DNA from: JAEDHM01 sp964368645
GTDB taxonomy: Bacteria > Bacillota > Clostridia > Christensenellales > CAG-1252
Direction of reading: 5' to 3'
Assembly: GCA_964368645.1 (NCBI GenBank)
Contig: CAYJBY010000020.1
Span: 1-54,460, forward strand
Length of the DNA: 54,460 bases
Part shown: positions 43,048 through 52,000 of the stretch, in pieces
Layout: each line of letters opens with the position of its first letter
Numbering within the stretch: position 1 is the first letter of the stretch
Made by a program: the position numbers and the translations under genes
The notes under the pieces: generated by a model
The model's input: the letters and a program-made list of their open reading frames with translations, nothing else
What the model was told of the DNA's origin: nothing
Databases searched by the model: none

Positions 43048-43860
43048 CTAACGGATATTCAGAAGGCGATAGGCGTTGTCGGAGAAAATAGCCTCGTTCT
43101 GGTTATCGAGCAAATCGAGCGCGAAAAAGCGTGCCAACTCGTCCACAGGCCGCCACATAGGGTAGTCGGTTCCGAAAAGGAATTTTTCGTAGCCCAAGGC
43201 GTTAATTATCCCTCTTGCTTCCTGCTTATCTAGGGCGAAAAGGCTGGAGCAGGTGTCGTAATACACGTTATCCAGTCCGCGGTAAATATCCACGACCTTA
43301 TCCCAGTGGCGGTATCCGCCGAAATGCGCCGCGATTACCGTAAGGTTAGGGTAGGCTTTTGCCGTTTTCGCAATGCGTTCGGGTGCGGAAAAGTCGTAAC
43401 GGTTATCGCCGGCGTGGAAAAGGATAGGCAGCTTGCCTTCCGCCGCGCGGTACAGCTTTTGCGCCTCGGGTGCGTCCACGTAAAACTTTTGAAAGTCGGG
43501 GTGGAGTTTTATCCCCTTAAGCCCCTCGTCCAGCATACGCTGAACCTCTTTCTCGGTGTCCTCCTCGGAAAGCCCCGGGTGCAGTGTGCCGAACCCGATT
43601 AATCTGTCGCCGTGGGTTTTGACCGTATTGGAAATGTAATCGTTGATTTTCGTTACCTGATGAGTGGTAGTCGCCGTGGAGTGAACCAGACATTTTTCCG
43701 CGCAAAGCTCTCCGCACTCCGCCCAAGCGCTGAGCAAACCGTCGACAGTGCCGTCCTCGTTCATCGTAAGGGAATAAAAATCACCGATGGCGGCGACGGC
43801 TTTTGCCGCGATGGCAGGGGGATAGATGTGTGCGTGAGCGTCGAAAACGCGGTAAGTCAT
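43048..43860 (-). CDS. Amidohydrolase-family metal-dependent hydrolase
   Basis: 270 residues of the amidohydrolase_2 / COG2159 type. Metal ligands: HxH in FDAHAHIYP, His in LKGIKLHPDF, His in ILFHAG, His in VIAAHFGGY and Asp in LFGTDYP. Substrate unknown; members include decarboxylases and lactone or amide hydrolases. ATG 43860 has GGAGG 7 bases upstream; the frame extends to 43962 but that part is not coding. The gene stands alone between the PepSY gene and rarA. Confidence 0.85.
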   Translation of the reverse strand: MTYRVFDAHAHIYPPAIAAKAVAAIGDFYSLTMNEDGTVDGLLSAWAECGELCAEKCLVHSTATTTHQVTKINDYISNTVKTHGDRLIGFGTLHPGLSEEDTEKEVQRMLDEGLKGIKLHPDFQKFYVDAPEAQKLYRAAEGKLPILFHAGDNRYDFSAPERIAKTAKAYPNLTVIAAHFGGYRHWDKVVDIYRGLDNVYYDTCSSLFALDKQEARGIINALGYEKFLFGTDYPMWRPVDELARFFALDLLDNQNEAIFSDNAYRLLNIR

Positions 43861-44055
43861 AGTTAAACCTCCGAAATAACTGTAAAATAATATAACCCAA
43901 ATCCCTCCGAAAAGGCAACGGATTGAGCGCAGAAAACCTAAAATAACGCCCCGAAAGCCCACGGATTAAGGACGGAAAATTGCAACCTATTCACCGAAAC
44001 GGCAACAAAATAAGGACAGAAACCGCAACCGCTCTCGGTTACTCTCGCGGTTAAG

Positions 44056-45378
44056 CTACTTGGCTCCGTGGTTCTTTTTCCACTGCTTGACCTCTTCCAA
44101 ACGAGTCTTAAACTTGATTTCCGCACCCTCCTCGGTGGGGCGGTAATACTCTCTTCCCAGCAGGGAATCGGGCAGACATTGCATAGCGGTCAGCTTATCC
44201 TTGGAGTCGTGGGCGTACTGATAGCCCTTACCGTAGCCAAGATCCTTCATCAGCGCGGTGGGCGCGTTGCGAATAACCAAAGGCACAGGCTCTGCCTGCA
44301 TATTCTGCGCGTCCTTTTTCGCACTTTCGTAGGCAACGTACAGCGAGTTGGATTTCGGCGCCATCGCCATATAAACCACCGCCTGCGTTAAGTGGACGGA
44401 GCATTCGGGCATACCGATAAGGTGACACGCCTGATAAGCCGCCACCGCCACTTCCAATGCTCTGGGATCGGCAAGTCCCACGTCCTCGGACGCAAATCTC
44501 GTCACGCGCCTAGCCACGTACAGCGGATCCTCGCCTGCCTCCAGCATTCTTGCCAGCCAGTAAACGGCGGCGTCGGGATCGGAGTTGCGCATAGACTTGT
44601 GAAGCGCGGAAATGATATTGTAATGTTCCTCTCCCGTCTTATCGTACAGCAGGGATTTTTTCGAGGTGCATTGCTCTACGATTTCCTTGGTGACTGTAAT
44701 CTTATCCTCCTCGCAAACCCCGTTCAGCACCGCCATTTCCAACGTGGAAAGCGCACTTCGGGCGTCACCGTTGGCGAATGCGGCGATAAGCTCCAGAAGC
44801 TCGTCGCTTATACTGACGTGCTGAAGCCCGAACCCTTTTTCGCTGTTGACGGCGTTGCGTAAAAGCACCGTCAGGTCGGCTACCGTCAACGCCTGCAAAA
44901 CGAAAACCTTGCATCTTGAAAGCAGTGCGCCGTTGACCTCAAAGGAGGGGTTTTCGGTGGTTGCGCCGATTAAGATTATACTGCCTTTTTCCACAAAGGG
45001 CAGAAAAGCGTCCTGCTGTGCCTTATTAAAGCGGTGGATTTCGTCCACGAAAAGTATGGTTTTTTCGCCGAAGGAGCGGTTGCGTTCGGCTTGCTCCATA
45101 ACCTGTTTTATCTCCTTGATGCCGCTTGTGACGGCGGAAAAGTCGATAAAATTCGCCTTGGTGGTGTTGGCGATAATCCGCGCAAGAGTGGTTTTGCCCA
45201 CGCCGGGAGGCCCCCAAAAAATCATCGAGCCTACCGTATCGCTTTCTATCATTTTCCGCAGAATTTTACCCTTGCCCAAGAGGTGTGTTTGTCCTGCAAA
45301 GCCCTCTAAGCTCAAGGGGCGGACGCGCACCGCCAAAGGTTGTGCGTAATCGTCGGTAAAAAAAGTCGGCTGTTCCAT
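44056..45378 (-). CDS. rarA: Replication-associated recombination protein RarA (MgsA)
   Basis: A 440-residue AAA+ ATPase. Walker A GPPGVGKTTLA, Walker B ILFVDEIHRFNK, sensor GATTENPSFEV and the C-terminal tetramerisation region (MPKSNSLYVAYESA-like) are as in RarA/Mgs1/WRNIP1. It acts at stalled replication forks. The start has weak ribosome-site similarity, and a promoter lies 120 bases upstream. No operon partner. Confidence 0.93.
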   Translation of the reverse strand: MEQPTFFTDDYAQPLAVRVRPLSLEGFAGQTHLLGKGKILRKMIESDTVGSMIFWGPPGVGKTTLARIIANTTKANFIDFSAVTSGIKEIKQVMEQAERNRSFGEKTILFVDEIHRFNKAQQDAFLPFVEKGSIILIGATTENPSFEVNGALLSRCKVFVLQALTVADLTVLLRNAVNSEKGFGLQHVSISDELLELIAAFANGDARSALSTLEMAVLNGVCEEDKITVTKEIVEQCTSKKSLLYDKTGEEHYNIISALHKSMRNSDPDAAVYWLARMLEAGEDPLYVARRVTRFASEDVGLADPRALEVAVAAYQACHLIGMPECSVHLTQAVVYMAMAPKSNSLYVAYESAKKDAQNMQAEPVPLVIRNAPTALMKDLGYGKGYQYAHDSKDKLTAMQCLPDSLLGREYYRPTEEGAEIKFKTRLEEVKQWKKNHGAK

Positions 45379-45498
45379 AATGCACCTGTTTCCCTCGGGC
45401 GTTGGTTTTCGGCGTGGTATGCCGCGGCGAGGGAGCGAAAGCCGTCAGTTGCCGCAACCGTCGGCTAGCGGTGGGAGCGGTACTTGGCGTTCCTCTTA

Positions 45499-45527
45499 AT
45501 TATAGCCCCAAAAGAGGGTTTTCGCAA
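45499..45527 (-). promoter_or_regulatory. rarA promoter
   Basis: Minus strand TTGCGA (45522-45527), 17-bp spacer, TATAAT (45499-45504), giving a leader of about 115 bases. Confidence 0.65.
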
Positions 45528-45568
45528 GGGCATTAACGGGGACTTGCACCGCGTTTTTTGTATTCCCC

Positions 45569-45597
45569 TTGACAAAACCTCTGCGGTAAATTACAAT
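45569..45597 (+). promoter_or_regulatory. folA promoter
   Basis: TTGACA (45569-45574), 17-bp spacer, TACAAT (45592-45597), about 30 bases before the DHFR ATG. Confidence 0.8.
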
Positions 45598-45626
45598 TAA
45601 TGGATAAACGTGTAGGGAGCGTGTCT

Positions 45627-46127
45627 ATGAAGGCGATAGTCGCTGTGGATAAGCATTGGGGCATAGGAAAAAACAACGGTTTGCTTTTTCACCTGAAAGA
45701 GGATATGAGATTTTTCCGTCAAATGACTACGGACAACGTGGTGGTTATGGGCAGTAACACACTGCTTTCTTTCCCCGGGGGCAACCCTCTTAAGAACCGC
45801 ACTAATATCGTGCTGTGGTTGGGGGGCGAGCCTAGAGAGGACTGCACCGTGGTTGGGAGTCTGGAGGAGCTGTTTACGGAGCTGAAAAAATACGATACCG
45901 ACAGACTTTTCGTCATCGGCGGCGCAATGTTCTACCGTACGATGCTGCCTTACTGCGACACCGTTTACGTCACCAAGGTCGAGGCGGACGGCGGCGCGAC
46001 TGTTTTTTACGAAAATCTGGATTTGCGAGAGGACTTTACCTGCGTTAAGGTGGGAGAGCCTGTGGAAGACAACGGCTACACGATTAGATTCACCGAGTAC
46101 AAAAATACCGCCGTTAAGGCGTTTTAG
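45627..46127 (+). CDS. folA: Dihydrofolate reductase
   Basis: 166 residues: IVAVDKHWGIGKNNGLLFHLKEDM (substrate and cofactor site), FFRQMTTDNVVVMGSNTLLS (NADPH phosphate-binding region) and the RLFVIGGAMFYRTMLPY strand. It reduces dihydrofolate to tetrahydrofolate with NADPH. The ATG at 45627 follows AGGGAG; the ATG-less upstream frame is not coding. thyA is not visible. The DUF2804 gene follows 9 bases later and is probably in the same transcript. Confidence 0.93.
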   Translation: MKAIVAVDKHWGIGKNNGLLFHLKEDMRFFRQMTTDNVVVMGSNTLLSFPGGNPLKNRTNIVLWLGGEPREDCTVVGSLEELFTELKKYDTDRLFVIGGAMFYRTMLPYCDTVYVTKVEADGGATVFYENLDLREDFTCVKVGEPVEDNGYTIRFTEYKNTAVKAF

Positions 46128-46136
46128 GAGGATATT

Positions 46137-47183
46137 ATGGCAAGGAATCACGAGATTACGGCTAGACAGAAGCTCTTGGACGAGAAGGGCAATATCAGAG
46201 AACCGGGCTTTGCGAAAGCGTTGCTTTGGGACTACAACCGCGCCGACATCAAGGCAGGCAAAATGCGCATCAAGGAGTGGGATTACTACTACATCGGCAA
46301 CAACGATTGCGGTCTTTGCCTTACGATATCCGACAGCGGCTACGTAAGCTGTCTTTCCGTATCCATACTGACCTTCGGCGATAAGCCCGAGCAGTACAAC
46401 GACAGCGAAATCGGATTCTTCCCCCTCGGCAAGCTCAATCTCCCCAACACCTCGGTTAAGGGCGATTTGACCGCTTCGGTAGGCACCTGCAAAATGACCT
46501 TTTCCAACGACGGCAAAACTCGCCGCCTGTTCGGCACTTACCGCAATTTCGTCAACGACGGCGACGTGGAGTTTGACGTAACCTTGACGGATTTTCCTAA
46601 AGAAAGTATGGTTATCGCAACTCCCTTTGACAAGAATAAGCACTTCTATTACAATCAGAAAATCAACTGTATGAAGGCAAAGGGCTACGCCAAGTGGAAG
46701 GGCGTTGAATACAAGTTCGACGAGAGCAATAACAGCCTTGCAACCCTTGACTGGGGCAGAGGCGTTTGGACTTACGACAACACTTGGTATTGGGGTTCAG
46801 GTCAGACAGTATTGGCGGACGGCTCCACCTTCGGCTTTAACATAGGCTACGGTTTCGGCATCACTGACGCGGCAAGCGAGAATATGCTGTTCTACAACGG
46901 CACGGCTCACAAGCTGGACGACGTGGTTTTCCACATTCCGCAGGACGAGGCAGGTAACTATCTATACACCGATCCTTGGACTTTCACCAGCAGTGACGGA
47001 CGTTTTGAAATGACCTTTAAGCCTGTTATAGACAGAGTGGCACCCCTTGACCTCAAGGTGATTTGTATGCTCCCTCATCAGGTGTTCGGCAAAATGAGCG
47101 GTAAGGCGGTATTGGACGACGGTAAGGTAATCGAGATTAACGACGTTATGGTCTTCGCCGAGAGAGTCCACAACAAGTGGTAA
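46137..47183 (+). CDS. DUF2804-family protein
   Basis: 348 residues: beta-rich, with no signal peptide. HEITARQKLLDEKGNIREPGFAKALLWDYNR and RIKEWDYYYI are the family start, and LDWGRGVWTYDNTWYWGSGQ is its core motif. The function is unknown; related families are lipocalin-like and associated with lipid or hydrophobic ligands. ATG after GGAGG. It follows folA by 9 bases and is ended by a strong terminator. Confidence 0.85.
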   Translation: MARNHEITARQKLLDEKGNIREPGFAKALLWDYNRADIKAGKMRIKEWDYYYIGNNDCGLCLTISDSGYVSCLSVSILTFGDKPEQYNDSEIGFFPLGKLNLPNTSVKGDLTASVGTCKMTFSNDGKTRRLFGTYRNFVNDGDVEFDVTLTDFPKESMVIATPFDKNKHFYYNQKINCMKAKGYAKWKGVEYKFDESNNSLATLDWGRGVWTYDNTWYWGSGQTVLADGSTFGFNIGYGFGITDAASENMLFYNGTAHKLDDVVFHIPQDEAGNYLYTDPWTFTSSDGRFEMTFKPVIDRVAPLDLKVICMLPHQVFGKMSGKAVLDDGKVIEINDVMVFAERVHNKW

Positions 47184-47532
47184 AACTTAAAAATATCGGA
47201 TAAACGTGGAAATTTAAGCGCAACGTCCGAGAGACGAGATAAGAAAAAGACCGATTAGCGATAATGCAATCGGTCTTTTTTTACGTTCAATTCTAATCTT
47301 TCTTTCCGCTAAACGGATAATTATTCAAACGAACTATCTTTATATTGCAAAAGCCGTATTTACTTCAACAATAATCAAGCTATATCCGATAAAATCCGAT
47401 TTTTAACGCGTACAAAAACCGATAAATTTCAATTTTCCACGCGTATCGGAAAGCGGTTGTTTTATTCTGCGTTAGAGGTCGGCGTTAAGAGCGGCATTTA
47501 ATCGGAACAAAGCAAGGCTTTCAAAACGAAAA
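47184..47532. other. Intergenic: terminator, otherwise nothing seen
   Basis: 47244-47282 is the terminator of the folA/DUF2804 operon. 47283-47532 is AT-rich and shows no gene. Confidence 0.6.
47244..47282 (+). terminator. Strong intrinsic terminator
   Basis: A 13-bp perfect stem (AAAAAGACCGATT / AATCGGTCTTTTT) with an 11-base loop and a T-run. Confidence 0.9.
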
Positions 47533-48243
47533 TTACTCGGATAATGCGGCGTTTTGCTTAATCATAAGCTCTGCTATACCCTTTTTGCCGTAAGCCAAAA
47601 GACTGTTAAATTCAAGCTCGGTGAACGCTCTTCCCTCGCCCGTACCCTGTATTTCGATAAACGCGCCTGTTTCGTCCATAACGATATTCATATCCACAGC
47701 CGCGCCGGAATCCTCCTTATAGCATAGGTCGAGTAAAGGCTCCGTATCGTCCATTCCCACGGATACTGCGGCGATTTGGTGGATTATAGGGTTCTCGGTC
47801 AGCAAGCCCTCTTTCAACCATTTTCTCACGCCCAAAACCAAGGCCACGTAGCTTCCCGTAATGGAAGCGGTGCGCGTGCCGCCGTCTGCCTGCAATACGT
47901 CGCAATCTATCCATATAGTCTTTTCGCCAAGTTTTGTAAAGTCCAACGCCTGTCTTAAGCTTCTGCCCACCAACCGTTTGATTTCGGTGCTTCTTCCGTC
48001 GGGCTTAGAGGTTTCCCGCTTCTTGCGCTCTAAGGTAGAGGAGGGGAGCATAGCGTATTCCGCCGTGAGCCAGCCCTTGCCCGTATCCTTCAGGAAGGGC
48101 ATAGTTGCGTTATCCAGCATAGCTGTGCAAAGCACTCTGGTTTTTCCCCAGTTGATAAGTACCGAGCCGCCTGCGGTAGCTGTAAAATCGGTGACGATTT
48201 CCACCGGTCTGAGTTGGTCGTTTTCTCTGCCGTCAAATCTCAT
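47533..48243 (-). CDS. rph: Ribonuclease PH
   Basis: A 236-residue phosphorolytic exonuclease. MRFDGRENDQLRPVEIVTDF start, GSVLINWGKTRVLCTA, EIKRLVGRSLRQALDF (the phosphate-binding Arg), and the VLQADGGTRTASITGSYVAL and VDMNIVMDETGAFIEIQGTGEG motifs. It trims tRNA 3' ends. The ATG has AAGGAG 5 bases upstream. Confidence 0.95.
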   Translation of the reverse strand: MRFDGRENDQLRPVEIVTDFTATAGGSVLINWGKTRVLCTAMLDNATMPFLKDTGKGWLTAEYAMLPSSTLERKKRETSKPDGRSTEIKRLVGRSLRQALDFTKLGEKTIWIDCDVLQADGGTRTASITGSYVALVLGVRKWLKEGLLTENPIIHQIAAVSVGMDDTEPLLDLCYKEDSGAAVDMNIVMDETGAFIEIQGTGEGRAFTELEFNSLLAYGKKGIAELMIKQNAALSE

Positions 48244-48506
48244 AATATCTCCTTATATCCGATAAAATTCGGATTACCGATTAATAATGTCGGTTGTCTG
48301 TAATCTTTAATATGTTGTTCTCGGTTTGCAAACGTGTTGCCCGTTTTTTGCTAATTATTTACCGTCTTCCCGTTAATTTTCCTCGGTTTTTGCGGTGTTT
48401 TATCCGCTATCCTCCGTCATTCGGTCAATCGTTTGCTGTCAGTTGGAATCGTCCGCGTTTCAATCAGTTTCAATCTTTTGGTTAATTTCCGCACCCTTTT
48501 TCTCGC

Positions 48507-48908
48507 TTAGTCCGCAAGCAGTGCCTTAAGCTTTTCCAAAACCGCCGCGTCCGCGCCTGCCCACTCCTCGGGGTTAAGCTGTGAGCCTTTAAGCCAGTTA
48601 CAGCTCTCGTGTTCCAAAAGTCGGTAATCGCCATTTAGCTTGCACAAAAAGGTATGGAGCGTTATGGAAAAATCCGCGTATTCGTGTTCAAGGGTGAGAA
48701 AGTGCCGTTCTATGGTGATATTAACCGCCATTTCCTCCCTCATTTCGCGGATAAGAGCCTGTTCGGGCGTTTCCCCTTGCTCTATCTTGCCGCCCGGGAA
48801 TTCGTACTTATGGGCGGTGTAGGAGTAACGGCTCGCGCCCCTTTTGGGAGCGAAAACTTTGCCGTTTTCGATAATAATTGCCGCAGTGACGTTATAATAG
48901 GGTTTCAT
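48507..48908 (-). CDS. MutT-type Nudix hydrolase (8-oxo-dGTP diphosphatase-like)
   Basis: A 133-residue protein with the Nudix box GGKIEQGETPEQALIREMREEM (GX5EX7REUXEEXGU pattern; the final Gly/U is replaced by AVNI). YNVTAAIIIENGKVFAPKRG at the start and a tail after the box fit the MutT/CTP-pyrophosphohydrolase group that sanitises damaged or non-canonical nucleotides. The ATG at 48908 sits exactly 7 bases after a TATAAT, so the message seems leaderless. It lies 263 bases from rph, on the same strand. Confidence 0.88.
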   Translation of the reverse strand: MKPYYNVTAAIIIENGKVFAPKRGASRYSYTAHKYEFPGGKIEQGETPEQALIREMREEMAVNITIERHFLTLEHEYADFSITLHTFLCKLNGDYRLLEHESCNWLKGSQLNPEEWAGADAAVLEKLKALLAD

Positions 48909-48914
48909 AAGCCA

Positions 48915-48943
48915 ATTATACAACCGCCTTTCTTGCAAGGCAA
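48915..48943 (-). promoter_or_regulatory. Promoter of the Nudix gene, apparently leaderless
   Basis: Minus strand TTGCCT (48938-48943), 17-bp spacer, TATAAT (48915-48920). The seventh base downstream is the A of the ATG; no Shine-Dalgarno. Confidence 0.7.
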
Positions 48944-48998
48944 GCTAAAACGGCGATTAAAGTTTCCTTTTTAAGTGAATATAAAACCCGATTTGCTA

Positions 48999-49027
48999 TT
49001 GAAAAGCATAAGTTGTAATGGTATAAT
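48999..49027 (+). promoter_or_regulatory. Promoter of the TIR-TPR gene
   Basis: TTGAAA (48999-49004), 17-bp spacer, TATAAT (49022-49027), about 14 bases before the predicted start-site ATG context; the transcript begins near 49034 with GGAGGG in the leader. Confidence 0.8.
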
Positions 49028-49047
49028 TGTTTTATACGGAGGGAACG

Positions 49048-52000
49048 ATGGGGATTTTCGTTTGTCAAACCTGCGGCGGTGAGATTATCATCGAAAACGG
49101 CGTCAGACGGTGCAGATACTGCGGACGCGTCTATTCTCAGATTAACACCGATGAGGAGGTTAATCTGCTTATTGCCGCCGACCAAAAATTAAGACTTGCC
49201 AATTTTGACGACGCTACCGACTGCTATTTGGATATAATTACCCGCTTTCCTCGCAACGCCGACGCGCACTGGGGGCTTGTTTTGGCGCGTTACGGCATCA
49301 AGTACGAAAGAGATTACGACGGCAGACTGCTTCCCACCTGCTACGCCACAAGCTACGAATCCTTTTTGACGGATCGCGATTACCTTAAGGCACTTGCCCT
49401 AGCTGATAAGGACGGCGGTGCGTATATGAGGGAGCAGGCGGCTTTGATAGAGCGCAACCGCATTGAGTGGGTTAATAAGGCGAGCAAGGAGCCGCCCTAC
49501 GATATTTTTATTTGCTACAAGGACAGCGACGAGTCGAAAGGTATCGAGCGTACCGAGGACAGCCGCGACGCTTACGAGATTTACAACCATCTGACGGAAC
49601 AGGGCTATCGGGTGTTTTACAGCCGCGAAAGCCTTTTGGACAAGGTGGGCGAGCAGAAGTTTGAGCCGTATATTTTCAACGCGCTGGTTACCGCCAAAGT
49701 AATGCTTATTTATTGCACGGATCCTGAGTATCCGCTTTCCACTTGGATGTACAACGAGTGGAGCCGCTACCGCAAGTACGTGAGGGAACGCAAAAAACAG
49801 CCCGATTCCCAAATCGTCGTTTTCAAGAACTTCAACGCCTCACAACTGCCTGCACCCCTTAACTCTATGCAGTGCCTAAGCTGTGCGGATACCTATGTTT
49901 TTTATACCACGCTGTTTAAGCGGATAGGGGAGATAATGGCGGCGTCCGGCAGTACCGTGTCGGCGATTAAGCGTATAGACCTGTCCTCTCGCGTGCCCTC
50001 GGCAGGACGTGCGAAAGCGGTGCGCAACGCCCTTAGCGTTACCCTGCGCGAGTTGCACGGCGACGCGGTGGAGGGCTTTTCCGCGGACGAGAGTGCCAAC
50101 GTAAAAAAGGGCTACGTTTATCTGCGTAATTCCCTGTTTGACGATGCAATCGACGTTTTTTCACGGCTTACCGCCGATAACCCCTCTAATTCAAAGGCTA
50201 TTATCGGCTTGAGCCTTGCCTATAACCGCGTTAAGGACGTTTCGGACGCCTCTCAACTGGCGGCTATCCCCGACTTTGACAAAACCCTGATTCAAGCTAT
50301 CGGCACAGCTTCCCGTGAGTACGCTCTATCCCTTTTGGACGTGGGGCGCGACGTGACGCTTTCCGCTTTGGAAAACGGCGATTTTGCCGTTGCCGCCCTC
50401 TACTACGACCTGTGTAAAAGCTACGTCTACGAGGGGAACGCCGAGCTGGAACAGCAGGCGGTTGCCGTTACCACTCGGCTAATCGGGAAACAAAACGGTG
50501 ACGAGCTGTCCGCTCTAATCGACAAAATCCTTAAGTATTCCTACGATGAGGGAGAGGACGTTTATATCGGTATCGCCGCCGCCTATGCGGAGAGATTTCA
50601 CGCTGTCGGCGATTACGCCAACGCGGTAATCTACTACGATAAGCTTTTGGCTCTAAAGGACGACAAGGAGATTATGTGGCGTAAGCTTCTAGCCACACTT
50701 GGCACGTCGGAGCATTTGAACGGCGTAATAGACGGACTTAAGGATACCGCCGACCTGGAAGAACTGCTGGCGATATGCACCGCCGAGGAAGTACTTTCTT
50801 ACCTTAACGAGCTATTGAGCGCGGTAATCGAGGAACTGGACGAGAGCGGTGACGAGAGCGACCTTTGCGAGGTTTTCGATACGCTGATACGCTACGTGCC
50901 CGAGGAGTCGGACGAGTTCTTGATAATCAAGCTTTTGGCTATGGGTAAGGCTTGTCTTTCGGGAGAGTTTTTCGAGGCGGCAAGCAAGTATTACAAGCTG
51001 GTTTTAAGCGAAAACAACCATATATACGCCGCGTACTGGGGCTGTTTGCAGGCGAAGCTGGAATGTAAGGACGACGGCGAAATCATAGAAAGCGACAGCG
51101 TCGTATCCGATTTTCCCGAGTTCCACAACGCAGTGGACTGCGCCGCCACCTGTGACGAGGCTACGATGATATATTATATCGAAACCGCCGCTCGGCAAAA
51201 GGAGGCTATCGCTCAACGGAAGCGCGACGCCGCTTTGGCCAGAGAACAGGCAAGGCAAAGACTTGCTCAGGAACTGGAAGCGGAGGAAGAGGAAAAGGAA
51301 CGGTTGAAAGAGGAGTACAAGGCGGCTTTCCGCAGTTCCCTCAAAAGGATTATCATATCCTGCGTCGCAGTAGCCGCACTTTGCGTATCCCTTGCATTAC
51401 ACCTGCCCGTGCTGATAAGATTGTTTATCAACGGCTTCGGCTCGGGATTGGATAAGTCTATGCAGACCGCGGTGCTGGCGGCTTGGATTATATCCACCGT
51501 TTTTTCCGCTTACGTGGCGGTGCGAGGACGGCGGTTCATCAACAATCCCTTGGCGGCGACTCTTGTGCTGGCGTTATCCGCAAGCGCGGTGATTTCCTCG
51601 GTAATGTTCTGTTACGGTATGTTCCGAGCCAATATGTTTTTCGGGTGGCTGTCCGCGGTACTCCCCGGAGCCTGTATCTTCGGTTTCGGCTTACTGCTTT
51701 GCATTAATTTCCGCTCAAATAAGGGCGTTATCACCTTTTTGGGCTACGTTTACGCAGGACTTATTTCTCTCGCTATACATTTGGTTACGGTTCTGGAAAA
51801 TTCGTATATCGCAATCGTGTTTAACGCCATACTCATTCTGCTCGGCATTTGCTATTGCGCCATTACCCGAAGATGGAATATCGTACTGTGCGTCATTACC
51901 GCTTTTTGCAGTATCTTCGTCCTGCTGTGGGGCTACGGCACCGTGGATATGCGGCTGTTCTTCTTTACCGTTATTGCCGTTGATTTGGCGGCTAATATAA

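Noticed and set aside
43012..45349. Several plus-strand frames opposite the amidohydrolase and rarA genes
   Set aside because: Shadow frames with no ribosome sites; the minus-strand genes carry all catalytic motifs.
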